Positions 32,501 through 47,500 of a stretch of DNA of 64,000 nucleotides are shown here, piece after piece (positions within the stretch are counted from its first letter, which is position 1; each line of letters opens with the position of its first letter). The position numbers and the translations under genes were made by a program. Source of the stretch: Paroedura picta (Eukaryota > Chordata > Lepidosauria > Squamata > Gekkonidae); contig NC_135374.1 in the NCBI RefSeq assembly GCF_049243985.1, forward strand, positions 57,285,934 to 57,349,933. The letters are read 5' to 3'. A model generated the notes under the pieces. It was not told where the DNA came from. It did not search any database and saw only the letters and a list, made by a program, of their open reading frames with translations.

Positions 32501-35500
32501 GGGATTATGAGCTTTTCAAATTCTTACAACCATTATCATCAGTTAAACTGACATAATGAGTTTATATGTTGGATTTAATTACCAGCATATGTAAAACTGC
32601 TTTCAACCAATATAAATCTGATTTTTTCAATGCTAGAAGTTATGGTCTCTATCACTCACAAAACAGATGATTTTGTACTCAAGGTATATAAAGGGATACA
32701 AAAGGGAATGACATGTAAAATATAAATAATAATCCTAGGTATGATATTCATTTTAAGTGTATCTATGGAAGAGCCTCTTGTGGCGCAGAGTGGTAAGGCA
32801 GCCGCCTGAAAGCTTTGCTCATGAGGTTGGGAGTTCGATCCCAGCAGCCGGCTCAAGGTTGACTCAGCCTTCCATCCTTCCGAGGTCGGTAAAATGAGTA
32901 CCCAGCTTGCTGGGGGGTAAACGGTAATGACTGGGGAAGGCACTGGCAAACCACCCCGTATTGAGTCTGCCATGAAAACGCTAGAGGGCGTCACCCCAAG
33001 GGTCAGACATGACTCGGTGCTTGCACAGGGGATACCTTTACCTTTACCTTTACTTTTCAGTTTGAAGTTACCTATCCAAACTATCTTATTAAAATTTAGC
33101 AAAATCCCATGTGTAATCTCTCGGAATCAATGTTCCAAGATCAGTAATGACATTTAGTTACCACCAAAAATGTCCATAAGCAAGTACACACTATCTTTCA
33201 ATGGTATCAATTCTTTTCTTCAATTAATCGATATCCATACAAGCCTCCAAACCTATTAATAATATTCATTAAATAAGAACTAAAATTGAGATCCCAAAAT
33301 AAAATTTTAAAATCATATTAAAATAATTTTAAATTACAAAAGAGTTATTATTTTATCCCATAACAAATTTACATTTTACTTGCCATTCTTTTCTTTATAT
33401 CTTGCAGACAGATTAATAATATTGTTTCAGAAATGTATGTGGAATTCCTTTCTATCTCAGATTTCTTTAAAGAGGATATAACTTCCATTGAATAAATAAA
33501 GATTTATTTATCTAGGTTAAAACCATGATCTTAATTTGTACCATCAGACACTCTTGTTAATTTGTACTAATTATTGGGATAGCACCTTAGAGCTGGACTA
33601 TCAGTATTAGGCTTTTTTGGAGGCTTCATGTCTGCAGTCTCACTCTAAGCCAGCGGTCCGCAAGCTTTCAGCTTTCGGTCTGCGCATGCGCGTTTGCGCC
33701 ACCGCCATGCCGGCGGCCGCGGCTCCCCCTCCCGGCCCCTCCGGGCCGCCAGCAACTCAGCTGCTAAAGCAGCTGATTAGCTTGCGGCTCGGCAAGCTTC
33801 TCTTCCCTCCCCTCCCGAAATAAGAAGCTTGCCGGGCCGCGAGCTAATCGGCTGCTTTGGCGGCCGATTTGCTCGCGGCCTGGTGAGCTTCTTGCTTCGG
33901 GGGGGGGGAGGGAAGGAGCCGCGGCCTGGCGCCAAGGCCTTTGCGGCCCGACACTGGGTCGCGGGCCGCGGGTTGGGGACCACTGCTCTAAGCAGAATGC
34001 AATAGGGCCTACTTCTGCCAGAATAGATCACATTCCTCTTACAATTTAGATAGCTAGAAAACAAAAGGTCCATCTTGTCACAACGATATCAATTTGATCC
34101 ATATTTAAATGCTAAATTAATATTACAATCAAAACAGACATAAAAATTGGGAAGAAATCTTCTTGTGGAAGACTTAGACCAACAAAGGAATGTTTACATT
34201 GGACCAATTGATAGGCTATGTCATTTTCTCAGCTGAAGTCCCATGGAGTCCCCTTTGATCCGAGAAACTCTTAACCAAATCAAGGCAGAAAACATAATAT
34301 ACAATATTTTTCTATACATATGATATGCAAAGTCTCAGAAATTGATGGAAGAAGGTGCTAGATCATCCTAGTTTACCAAAGGAATACGCCACGGTCTGAA
34401 AAGTTTATACATGCTCTCTTCATGCATCTTAAGTTGCAATTCATTCAGAAAAAAATTATGTTGGGAATACACTGGACGCCACAGCAATTCCTTCACAAAA
34501 GACTGAGCAAAGTGTCTAACTGCTGGCAATTTAACTTAGACACATTCCTTAAATGTATGCTTGAGGCATGTCCAATTATTTGTTTTTTTTCTGGGGGAAG
34601 TTATTATTCATATCAATTTTATATTAGAATGTTCATGGATTTTTGATGATGCTTATATACTTTTAAACTATCTGTCCAGGTGTTATTTCCCGAATGGCTT
34701 TAACCATGAGCCTAGCAGAAGAACTGTCTTGCATGGTCCGTAAAACTTAGTACATTTGGTCAGTGCCGATGTCCCTGGGGAGCTCATTCTACCAGGCCAG
34801 GTGTATATCTTTAGGGACAGGGATCCTTAGATGGTTGGTATTACTGGATTGCAATACTCTTTGAGCCAGATACGCAGGGCCCAGACAGTGTAAGGCCTTA
34901 AAAGTTAAAACCCAAACCTTGAACCAGATCCATAACTTGATCAGAAGCTAATGCAGATGCCACAACACTGTCTTATGCAGGCTCTCTAAGGTGCCTGTGT
35001 AAGAACCTGGACAGTTGCATTTTGGATGAGCTGTAGTTTCCAGAGCAGGGTCAAGGGCAGGCCCACATACAGCAAGTTACAGTAATCAAGTGTGGAGGTG
35101 CAACAGATTGGATCCATGCAATGTAGGTTACTATAGTTTAGGAGCTACAATTTTTGTCTGGGAAAGTGAGAGTGAAAGCTATGAGAAAGTGAAGTTGATC
35201 AAGGTATTCAATACCTGAACCTTGTCGCATATTGGAATACAAAAAAAAAGGACAGCTTTTATATGCACCTTTGAATATTTTGGTTGATTTTGCCAACTAT
35301 AACCACAATGTTTTTTTCTTTCACTGATATGGCTATCTATGATTATTTGCTTATAGGTGGAAAAACACCAGCTGAGCTACCCTTGTGACTTGAGCCTCCA
35401 TCATTAAGGAGGCATCAAAGATCACTTGTAGGTTTCTGGTACACTGTGCAGTTGTAAGCTGCACTCCATCCAGCCTGGGAACGTGCATTTCCTGAACTAG

Positions 35501-38500
35501 TCCCTTCCAAGCCAGAAGACCTCTGTCTTTGATGGGTTCAGTTTGCGACACCTTGCTTTAAGCCATTCCATCACCACTTTCAGACATTGGACCAACGCGG
35601 TCGGTGGGGCAACCAGCCGATAGTCCGTCGGGAAATAGAGTTGGATGTCATTTGCTTATTAGTGGCACCGAAGCATGAAGCTCTGGACTAACTGGGTTAG
35701 AGGGCACATAAAAATGTTAGGTGAGATTGGAAGAATTGCAGTTTACAGAACTCATCTTCCCTGATTCTGACCCCGTCTTTGACCCCAGAAAAAGGGGGTA
35801 ACCCACTGAAGTGCAGTCCCTCTGATCCCTGCGTTGACACGGTGGTGAGCTTGAAACGTGTGATCCACCAAATCAAATAAATGCTGCTGTGAGATCGAGC
35901 AACACCAACAGTATTGACCCACTTCGGTCCAGCTGTCATCAGAGATCATTCATCAGGGCAACCAATGCTGTCTCAACCCCATAGCCAGGACGGAAACACA
36001 ACTGGAATGGATCCAGACCCAAAGCTTCATCCAGAAATGCTAGCGATTGGTCCATGGTGGCCCTTTCAATCACCTTCCCCAGGAACGCAAGATGCAAGAA
36101 GGGGTGGTATATCGCTGGGTCCCAGGGATCCAATGATGGTTACTTCAACAGAGGGGAAACCACTGCCTACTTCAGACCGTCCAAGAAGGTCACCACAGAC
36201 AGGAACAGATTTATAATGTGGCCCTTCTACATTCTTGTTGCTCATTTTCAAGTGCCAGGAGGAACAGGGATCTAGAGGACATGTAGTAGGCCCCACTGAA
36301 GCTAAAAATCTGTCAGCATCAGCCTGTGCAAGACATTTTTTTTGGTGGGGGTGTTTTTGGAAGAAAGAAAAAGACTAGGATTTAGACAATTTAGATTCAG
36401 AATCTCATTCTACCAAGGACATAGTCACACATACTCTGCCTAAACTACTTCAAAGGGTTGATGTTCCCTTTTCATTTTATCATCACATTTTCATCGGCTT
36501 TGAGCTCCCACTGGAAAGTAAGGCAGATTACAATTGAAGTAAACAAACAGTAAGACACACACAAACTCTGATCTTTCCAGACATTGGCTTAAAATTAAAA
36601 TGTTCCAGAGAACATTAATTGAATCTGCCACCTTTCTGCTTTCATTATTCCTGTTTACTCAGTTAATGAATAAACCGTTTCATGCAGCAATACTGCATAC
36701 ATACAAATTGCTTGAATTATAATGCTGATTTTACAAAACAAATTTAATTGCTGAAATATGGTTATTTTGTTATTTAATATGACTGCTTTAATGATGCCTT
36801 CAGTACAGGAACTGCACAGTCAACTGAGCAAGATCCTACAGCCATTCTGTAATTTCAGTCTTGGTTAATAATTGTAAAACACTTTGAAGTCTCGAAGGCA
36901 GCCTCACAAGCCTGTTAATGCTGATGTGCATTTACCTTACATTTGTAAGTGCACACACATGGCAATTTTATATAATTCAGCACATTCTTCATTTTCCAAC
37001 TAAGTGCTATATTTTGTATACATAAAAGATGTACCTTGAGTACTTAGGTATTCTGATACATTTCACAGAAGAGACAGGCCCTTCCCACATTAATACTTGG
37101 TCAATTTCTGGACTTTGTCCATTCCTCAGTCATCACACAGGGTATCATTTTGCACATTAGTGTCACCCCACCCCACCACCTTCCAATTCGGTCTTAAAGT
37201 TTTTATATGGTTGTCTAGTTTGTGTACGCAAGAACCCTACTGTACAAGCATAAATTGTATGTATTTATAAGGTGTTCCTTTAAGTTGTTAATGCACAGAG
37301 AAACAGCTATGTAGTACCCTGCCCAGTTACTCAACATACCAATTTGATGGAGCAGACCGGATAAAAATGGAAAGGTGACTGAAAAATCACTTATATTGAC
37401 TGAAGTGCAAATTTGCTAAAATTACAACGTGCAGGAGCTGTAGTTCTAGAACACTTTTGGAAAACCACAAAAGTAAGCTCTTGAAAAACCCAACAAAAGA
37501 AGAAATTCTGAGACTGATATAGAAATTGAGGCATATAATAAAAAGTATTAAAACTAGAAGGATCAATATATTCCTCTGCAATCAACTTTATTACTCCATT
37601 TCCTTTATCAAAAAAAGATTTACTGTTGAGTTTCCTCCTGTAATTCTTTGTTCTTCTTTAGACACACATGTTAGCATAAGCTGTGGTAGATTTTATTGAG
37701 AACTCACAAACCATTTACAGTTATATAATATTGCTCAACTTGGAAACATGATGCTAATATAAATTCATGTATAACTAAGGTGATTTCAAAAATCCAGATC
37801 ATTGCAATGGAACAGCAGTTCTTTTCAAAGGTTAACCACCTATGTATTTGAGGTAAAATAGGCCAGACTTCCCTGATTAACCTACTTTTTTACTGCACAA
37901 AATTGTTCTCCAGAGTTATGAACAGCTACAATTTCAATTGTTCCTCATCTTCATTTTACAGTTCACTGTGCTGGTGGCATTATTCTATATTATTTATCAT
38001 TCCTCTCAACAGATTCAAACAGCTTCAAGATTGCAGAGAATTTATAAAAAACTTACATAGATGTTATCATTTAGAAGATCCGTTTGTTGTTGTGTTATAT
38101 AAAAACCACCAGAACTTTAAACATTTTAGAAAGCTTTTCTTTGAAGTAACTGAATATTATTAGTTCAACCTCATTCTGATGCACACATCTAATTCTAAAG
38201 ATGACCTTCTTATAAGAAAAGAAAAAGAATCTACAAGAACTTTGTGGTTATTCATTTTATTATTTAAATGAATTGCTAGTGGTCAAAAAGTGTTAAGGAG
38301 TTGGACAAAAAGTCAAACGTACAAGAAAAGCCTCCTTTTACACTTTTAAATACTGATACTAAAACCATCCAGAGTTAATCTGAACTGTGTCATCTTGACT
38401 GTTAGAAATTGTATTTGTTCTGCATCCACGTGCAAAGTCTAAGTGCCTGAACTGACTGAAAAGAACAGGAAACATTTCAGCATTGCAGGGGCTATGGGCA

Positions 38501-41500
38501 TTCAATATCATGGGAGGGCAGACACAGTGAATAATTCAGCTTTGTCAACAGTCTAGTCCTTTAGGTTGCTTGTGCCATAATTAACAAAACCAAAATTTCA
38601 AAGGAAAATAAATTATACATATTTTCCTTATTTATATAATTAATACAGGCTGCAAATTTCAATTCCCTGGTTACAAAATTCTGATCCTTTTTGGACAAAG
38701 TATCTACATATGGTTGTTTTACATGTAGAAAAATGTAATACTATAAACTTAAGTTGGTTTAAATTTCATTTTAAAACAACATCTGATACTCACTGATTAA
38801 TACACAATGCAATCTTGAAAATATTCCTGGGAGAAAGTAGATCCGTTTAGGATTGCTTTCTTAATCTCATAAAACCAAGTCAGCTGTGGTACCCATTTGT
38901 ATGCACAAAAATTTAAAGCTAATACATGACCACCTCCATTAGGTGTTACAAGGGAATCGGTAATCCACAGAACTATATCCATAAATTAAGTTAGTCCTGT
39001 ATCTAAAATTCTCACTGATGCATCCTGGAAGTACTGCTATAGGCATGAGAGAAGGGCAGAACTCACACAGGTGGGTGGGTGGGCGCATGTGTGTGAAATT
39101 GATCCATAATTTGTGAATGTTTGAACAGGTCTGCATAGACCATTTCTGAACCAAACCAATATTAAACAAGTACGCAGTCTCCTCAGGATATCCCTCTTCT
39201 TCCTTTTGCAGTTCACTGTGCTGATGTATTCTCCTATATTGTTCATAATTCCCCTCAAGTTATTTCTCCAGATTCAAGATTAGGAAAGTTCACAAAAACC
39301 CATATATTTTACCGTTTAGACCTAACACATTTATTCTTGTGTTATTTAAAACCACTGCAGTTTAGAAAGCTTTTCTTTGAGAACAGCAAATTATTATTTC
39401 AACCTTCCCAGCCTTTGAACAGAAGATGTACACAATTTCAGAAACTATGATTGTGTTCACTATATCAGAATATACCCAAACTCTTGGCTGCCTGGGAGAG
39501 ACTGTAACATCCACTTTTACACTTGCATGGATTCAGACACTATGTTAGGAATGCGACCAGGAAACCAGTTCTACATGATGTGACAGTAGCACTGATAAGC
39601 GGCAGCCACTTTCATCTGGCATGCTTCAAGTCTTCCACAGGGCTACACATTTCTCTGGTTTCTCAAGGTACCAAGTAAATGGGTTCCAGAAATATTTGGG
39701 ACCAATCTCTTAAGGCCCATTTCTCTTCCATTGAACAGGTTTCCTATGCAATGAGGTAACACGAGAACCTACTGCTCAATTCTCACATCCTTCCATGGCT
39801 CTCTGAGCATAGGGAAAAGAAGATAAAAAGGAGGTCTGCAGCTTAACTCAATTCCAGGGCTGCATATTTCTTGGAATGCTGTAGCTTGCTGTGTACTGCT
39901 ATGATCTGAACTTTTGATTTTTGCTGCTTGCTACTATCTGCCTGGAGGATCTCTTTTTTGTTCTGTATCCAAACTAGTGAACTTTGTTTTAAATTGTTTC
40001 TAGTTTTTCAGTCTTGTTAGTTTTAGCCTATGGGATTGTAGATGGCAGGAGAATGAGGAGCCCCCTTTCTTGCGCTTCTTTTAAAAATAGTTTTCACATA
40101 GATTTTAAACAGGTTTAAAAGGCTTGTACTCCCATGGCTCATTTTAGAATTTACTGCTTAGCATTTATTCTGATCCTAAAAGGTTCTGGGATGATTTTGC
40201 AAGATGTTACTGTTTTTGAAAGCATTCTTCTATTGCATTCTTCTATCTTAAGCTCAAGCAATTGTAATATTATCTGGATAAACATTTATATGAATACGAC
40301 TTGCTCTTACCACCAGGGCACATAGGCCCATTATGCACGAGCGATACTGCCCGCGTTGGCGGCAGCTTTGGGGAAAATCCCCGATAACGCTCGCTGCCGC
40401 TGCCAGTGCGGGCGCCTCCCGGCCCAGGGCTACAGAAGACCCGTGTTAAGCAAACGCGGGATCTTCCATACCTTCCTGGATAAGCCGGGGCTGCGGCAGG
40501 CCAACACTGTGCATAATCGCCAGCACCAGGCCTGTCGGCCTGCCCAACCCCAACCCTACGGTGTCCCTTAAGGCAGTGGTCCCCAACCTTTTTGAGGCAT
40601 GAGTGGTCACGGCCCTGATTCCCTCTCCCCCCCCCTCCCGCAGTAAGAAGCTTCCCGGGCCGCAAGCTTGCGGCCTGGGAAGTTTTTTACTGCGGGGGGG
40701 GGGGGAGGGAGCTGCGGCCCGGCGTCAAGGCCTTCACGGCCCGGCACCAGGTCGCAGCCCGTGGGTTGGGGACCACTACCTTAAGGGACACCACACGCCC
40801 ATGCAGACTCCTTGGAGCCACAGAGCTGGCGGGGGCAACCCCCTGGCCCCACCAGTGTGTGTGGAGGGGGCCTAGCCCCTCCCCACCTCCCCACCCCCGC
40901 TGCTTCACTTACTTCAGCCGGCAGCGATTCGGCCCTCCTGGTCCCAGCATAAAGTGCGTGCTACCCGCTCCCATGTACACACAGGAAACGGCAGGGCATC
41001 ATGCCCCACCGCAACGGCATGGCACCAGTGCAGGGAAGCTGCTGATGTGCGTTAATGGTCATAGGGAGTTTAGATATTTTTTCATCACAAGGATTATTTT
41101 TAACTAGTTGTAAAGCTCATAGCATGTAAGAATGCAGCGGGTGCTAGCGGGAGTAAGTTGGGGATGAGGAAGGGCTGTGGAGGTGCGGAGAGGCCTCCGA
41201 CCGCTTGCCCACCTACCTTCTCAAGGCAGCGGGTCAAGGATGTATTAGGCGTAGAGCTGATGAGTCCCGGGCCGGGTGCAGTGACATGGCAGGCGGCACA
41301 GTGGCTCCTTTTAGGGGCCTCAACCGCCACCTCTCATGCTCTGCTGGCGGCGCAGCGTCCTCTTGGGGCCCTGTGCTGCTGGCACCTACTGTTGTCCACT
41401 GATACAGCTGCCCCCTCTCAATGGTCTCCGGCAGGGGGCCTTCGTCAGTGACAGCACTGTGGCCATCTCCTCGCTGCCACTGGCGACTCGTGCTCTCCAC

Positions 41501-44500
41501 TGCCATCAGCCGGGTGCAGCAGCAGCAGGGCACTGGATATGTGTTGGCTCTGGCAGCCAGGCTGCTGGAGAAGCGTGCAGGCATTTTGGTAGGGCAGTTT
41601 GTGTAGGGGCTGGATTTGAGTGCAGACACTCTCTGGAGGCCGGACACGCTCCACTCCTTGGGCAATTTCCAAAATATTAAGAGGAACCATGGATAAGGAT
41701 GGGTGTAATCTCTAAGAGAGTAGGTTCTATTAATGTACTTGCAATGGTTACATCTGAAAATTTTTGACCAGAAAATGGATGCTAAAAAATTTAGAGTCCC
41801 TTCCCTGACTTGAAAAAGTTGTCATTTTTAATTTTATTTACACCACATCTTTTTCTTGGATTACATTATTCTTGCCTCCCCTTTTCCTCACAACAACCCT
41901 GTGTGGAAAGATAGGCTGAGATTGTTATGACTGGCTCATGGTCACTCAATGAGCCTGAATGGCAGAAGGGAGATTTAAACCTGGGTCTCCCAGATCCTAC
42001 TCCAATACTCTAACGGCTATACCACCCTGGCTGGAGCAAAAGAGGCCCCTCTTAAAAGGTATCCTTTTTTTTTTACAAGAGAAAGAAAAAACTAAGACTA
42101 CATATGGCACTTGTTGGTTGCAGCAAGACAAGCCTACATGCCAAAAAATGGACAGTTGGTTAAATAAAATGTGGAATACTGCGTTGATGGGCAAAATTTG
42201 AAGCAAAATGGAAAAGATACACTGACAGCATAGATTTTATTGAACAGTGCTGAACTATCTTCATTACTTTTTGAATCCAGCAGTTTACCATTGAAACAGT
42301 AAAATGTCAAATTTTAAATTGATTTTGAAACATATTTGCAGAAATAGGGATTTGGTATTAAAGCAAAAAATAGCATATAGAATTAAAGACACCATAATAA
42401 ATGTTAAAACATAAGAATACTGAATACTGAACAAAGTACATGGTGTTAGGTAGTTTGTTTCTATCATTTCAAGTATATTTTTTCCTGATGCAGTGCCTAA
42501 CATAACATGTTTATGATTAATGATTATGAGACCTCCAAGAAGGCTGGTGTGCCATTTAATCAAATTAGCATGACTGAACAAACTACAAATTAGAACAATA
42601 TCCTGTTTGGAATAGCACAGATATAAAATCTGAGCTGTGATAAAAATCCACACTGAATTGCTGACCACTAAAACATTTGGAGGAGAGAGAACCTTTTTGT
42701 GTACTGTATCAGAAAAGTGATGCTCTGAAATTACTTCCACAATTGTTATGAGAAAGGCAATAAATCAGGTGATTTAGCAATCAAACATGATACATTTGAG
42801 GGCTCATAGTGAAACTTACTGGATCCCAAAAGGAATGCCTCTCAACATATTATTCTTCCAAGGAAATGGGGGAAAGCAAAAGAACTGGCTGACTTTAATG
42901 ATGAAAAATTAAGAGCTAGACTTATAAGAAAATAAATAGCTGGAAAGGAGATCTGATTGTTAATGGCTACCTGTTCAGGCTTAGACTGATGTACAGTGCA
43001 AATATGAAAAAAACTTAGATGAAGGATCAAACTCCTGATGATGCTGTTTGTGTAACATTTAAAGGTACACTTGTTTGAATCATTTGAATTTGTTTTACTT
43101 CCCTCCACAATTGTAAATCACTGATTTATAATCATGGGATGAATGTAGTATTCCATTACTTGTAAGTAGCCTTGGCCTACTAAATGCTTTATCCCTCAGT
43201 AGTTATCACCCATTTATATAGGATGGAAATGGACAGAAGAACATTTTGCCTTTTGCAATTTGGGCTTTCTGTATCAAAAAGAGAACAAGTGTGCTGGATA
43301 AAAACCAACAACTGAAAATTAAACTTACCAAGGAGTGGGACAGGTTGGGTGACAGGAGTTGGTATGCTAGTAGAAGTTGCAGGTGGAGGAGCATTTGGAT
43401 ATCCTTTAGAACTATCTGCATTTTCAGCATTTCCTCTAGATCCAGAAACTACTGTTGGAATGGGGTTTCCCACTGAAGAATCTTTTGTAGTGTCTTCATT
43501 CATATTGGCCACAGTAGCTGTTACAGAGTGATGTTAACAGTAAAAACTTTATGCGAGTGGCCTATACATTTCTGTTACTGTCAAATTTAACAATATAAAA
43601 GAACACTTACAGTTTGGGATATTTACTCCTGGAGAAGGAGGGACGGAGACTGGAGGGACTGAAACTGGAGGATTAATAGGTGGTGGTGGTCCAGGAGGCA
43701 GAAATCCTAAGAAGGCAGGAAAAGTATCACTACTACAATACAGACAGTTGTTTCAATTTATCCTTAAATTTAAGGATTTCCTCTGCAGCACTCTGTACAG
43801 TTCATATACAAGAAAACTTTCTGGAAGTATTTAATTACCTGGCGGTAAATGCATTGGATTGAAGCCCGGACGCAAAAAAGGTGGAGGTGGGGGTGGAGGA
43901 ACTCCAGGACCAAATCCAGGAGGTGGAATTCCTAAGGGAGGGGTAAATGTTGGCGGCTGAAGTGTACCAACCATTGGAGGACCTGGCTGATGTGGTGGAA
44001 CCTAAAATAGAACAGAAGTGTTTAGTTAACACATTTATACAGTTAAAGATACTTAGATATTAACCTATAGTGCTAAACTCATGTGTGATCTTTGCTTCAT
44101 TTTAGAGGGCAAAATCTCTCCACTTCAAAATAATTAAGCAGGCACCACACCTTATGATATCCTTTTCTTTAGCTGCAGTCTGTTTTTGTTATTAAGCAAT
44201 TTCATGTTTCTTCTCTGCATTCAAACATTGTATCATAATCAAAAGGAGCTGCTCATGGGGAAAGGGAACTGCAAACCAGACAAAAACTTTCTGGCTAAGG
44301 CAGTGGCTCTCAACCTGGGGTTCGGGACCCCTTTGGGGGTCGAATGACCCTTTCACAGGGGTCGTAGATGGGCAAGCAGCTTGGCCAGCGGGGAGGGGGA
44401 CCATCCACACAACAGCCTTGCAATAGAGCATTCATCTGTCTGGAGCAGTGAAAAAGAGCGAGATCAACAAGAGGCGGGACTGGTGGGACAAGAGGCAGAA

Positions 44501-47500
44501 CTGAACTGAGAAACCCTGGGGCAAAAAAACAATTTATATACAATCATGAACAATGGATCTTCATGCCATTGGTCAGTTTCAGTTTAATTTCTGTGAAACA
44601 GCACTTGCATAATTTTATGGTTGGCAGTCACCACAACATCAGGAACGGTATTAAAGGGTCGTGGCATTCGGAAGGTTGAGAACCCACAGGGCTAAGGTGA
44701 TCCATGCTCCGATCAAGTACGGGTTAAGTTATTATAATATACTCTGAGGGGCTGGGCTTTGAAAATTGCATGGAAATTTTGGCAGCTCTATAATTCAATA
44801 GCCAGGGTACTGTTAGGGCTAGATACAGGGATTGTATCACCCATGTGTTAAATTATCTGCACTGAATGCCAATCTGTTTCAGAGAACAATTAAAAGCACT
44901 GGTTCTCACCTTAAAAGCTGTAAACAACTTGAGACAGGTGGATGCAACCAGAAACAGGTGGCTCTACCTGTAGAATGTCCTTCTCCTTGACATTTGTTTG
45001 GCATCCACCCTACTCTCTTTGAGGCTCCAGACCGAAACATTTCTTTTTAGCCTGTTTTTTACTAAGGGGTTTAATATGTTAAAATTGTTTTTAAAGCCTG
45101 CTTCTAGGCTGTTTTATGAAGACCAGTTAAAGCTGCTAAATCCTTTTATGCCCTGGCTTTTTAGTGGCCAAGAATAACTCTTCCTACAGCTAAGAAAGCA
45201 ATAATTTCACATGCAATTTCCCTAATGTCTAGTGTAGACCAAGAAGGAATGGCAGCTCTTTTCTGAGACACCATAACACATTAATCTGAAGATAATGCAC
45301 AATTTGCCCCTGCAGCATTCCACCCCCCGCAGCATTCCAAAAATGTTACTTTCTTTCTTGGAGGAGAGAAGGTACCTAGCAACAGGCTTCATAAGGTCAA
45401 CTTATGATGATTTGAGTCAAAAGGGTCAAGCTACAATAAATAAAAATATTTGTTATATAGTGTACACATATACAATTAAAGCCATTAGGTCTGAATATCA
45501 AACTGTACAATTTAAAAACATTCTTGATGGATGAATATGTCCCATGAATCACATAAAACCAGATGCGTTTTGGCTTCCATAGCTTTCCTCACAAACACAT
45601 CAAATATACATAACACACCATCAAAGAGTATTACATATTTTCACAACCAGGTGTTGTTCTCTGAAAAGTGGGTGGAATCCAAATTATTAAAGTTGAAATT
45701 GATATTGTACTAAATTTTTATTAAATATTTAACCTTTTATAAGAATTAAAATGTTATAATAATATTTTTTTTTACCTCCTATGTTGTGTGGTTAGGTAAA
45801 ATAGGAGGTGAAATAATTCTGAGGAAGGCTGCAGAAGCCGAAACACAACTGGTTTTATGTGGTTCATAGGATATATTCATCCACCAGGAATGATTACAAA
45901 CTGTACAGTCTGATATTCAGATCCTGAATGTTTAATTATGTATGTGTACACTATATAATAAATACTTAAATTTTTATTGACCCTTTTGACACAAATTAGA
46001 CGATTCTGGGTTGGGTTTGTTTCCAACTTATGGTGACCCAAGGAATTAATGTCCTTCAGAATATCATATCATTAACAGGGTCGCTCAGGTCTTGCAAACT
46101 GAGGATCATGACTTTCTTAAATTGAATCAAACAATTTCATGTTGGTTCTTCATTTCTTGCTGGCTTCAACTTTTCCTAGCATTGCCTTTTCCAATGACTC
46201 ATCTTCTCATATTGTGACCAAAGTACAAAAGCCTCACTTTAGTCATTTTAGCTATTAGGAAGAGTTCAGGCTTGATTTGATAGAGGTCACTTTTTTGGCA
46301 GTCCACATTATCTGTAAAACTCTCTTCTAACACGTTTCAAATGAATCAGCATTCTTAACTGTCCAACTTTCACATGCACACATAGTAATAGGGTACACTG
46401 TGGCATGAACTAACTTAATCTTGGTTGTCAGCAGCACATCCTTACACTTCAGAATCTTTTATAGCTCCTTCATGTCTGCCCTTCCTAGTCTCAATCTCTT
46501 TCTGATTACTTGGGTGAGTCTCTTTTTTTGTTGATAACCAAGCTAAGGAATAGAAAATGTTGAACAATTTCAATTTCTTCATTGCCAACTTTGAAGTTGT
46601 GTAATTCCCCTGTTGCAGTTACTCTTGTCTTCTTGATGTTCAACTGTAACTCTGCTTTGGCACTTTCTGCTTTAAATTTCAGCAATAGGTGTTCACTATT
46701 TTCGGTGAGTAATGTGTTATCATCTTCATATCTCAAACTATTAATACTTCTAACATTTCATCTTCATCTAAATCTAATCCATCTTTCCTTATACATTCTG
46801 CATACATGTTGAAGATGTACAGAGATAAAATACATCCTTGCCTGACACCTTTGCCAATTGGAAACCATTATATTTCTCCATATTTTGTCCTAATAGCAAC
46901 TTCCTGTCCGGTTGTGCATTAAAGCAATCAGATGATGTGGCACACCCATTTATTTTAAAACAAACCGTAGCTTTTCAGCATCTGCACAGTTAAAAGCTTT
47001 GCTATAATCTACGGAACACAAGCTGGTTTTCTCCTGAAATTCTCTGTATGCACCAGTAATCAAGTCTTTGCTGTAGGATTTTGAGCTTCACTTTACTTGT
47101 GTGGGAAATGCAATGATCTGATTGTTGCTGTAGCCATTAACTATTCCTTTGGAATGTAATGTAAGTTGGAATGTACACTGAACATTTCCAGTCTATGGGC
47201 CATTATTTTATTTTCCATGTTTGTTGAAACCAAACTGGGGAAAGATGGTGAGAATTGAGCTCCATAGGTGGACACTCTTGCACCAACAGAAACATTTCGT
47301 CTGGATCAAAACTGTATGTTTTTAGAGTTCTTCAACATTTCAGATTATGTATAGATGAAATAAGCAGAAATTAAATAGTTTCCACTATTCTTTAGAACAT
47401 TTCAGTGCTAAAATGAAAATACATTTAGAACTTGTTTTCCATTTTATCCAGGGCTTTTAAAATTTCTTCAACTATGCTGTCTTCAGATGCATTTGCTAAT

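Larger units (their letters stand above)
21354..43328 (-). other. SCAF4: Large last intron of SCAF4, packed with repeats
   Basis: About 22 kb between the last two coding exons. I see no host exon in it. It contains the repeats listed below: L2-like, Vingi/R4-like, CR1, mariner-like, DIRS fossil, BovB, Sauria SINE, hAT and hairpin-led families. The stretches 31830-32770, 33060-33600, 34000-34735, 36300-37900, 38210-39180, 39440-40320 and 42045-43328 hold nothing I can name. Confidence 0.85.

Noticed and set aside
40270-41680. Cluster of overlapping open frames on both strands
   Set aside because: All lie in GC-rich transposon-like sequence with inverted ends and hAT insertion. No domain or splice context supports a gene.
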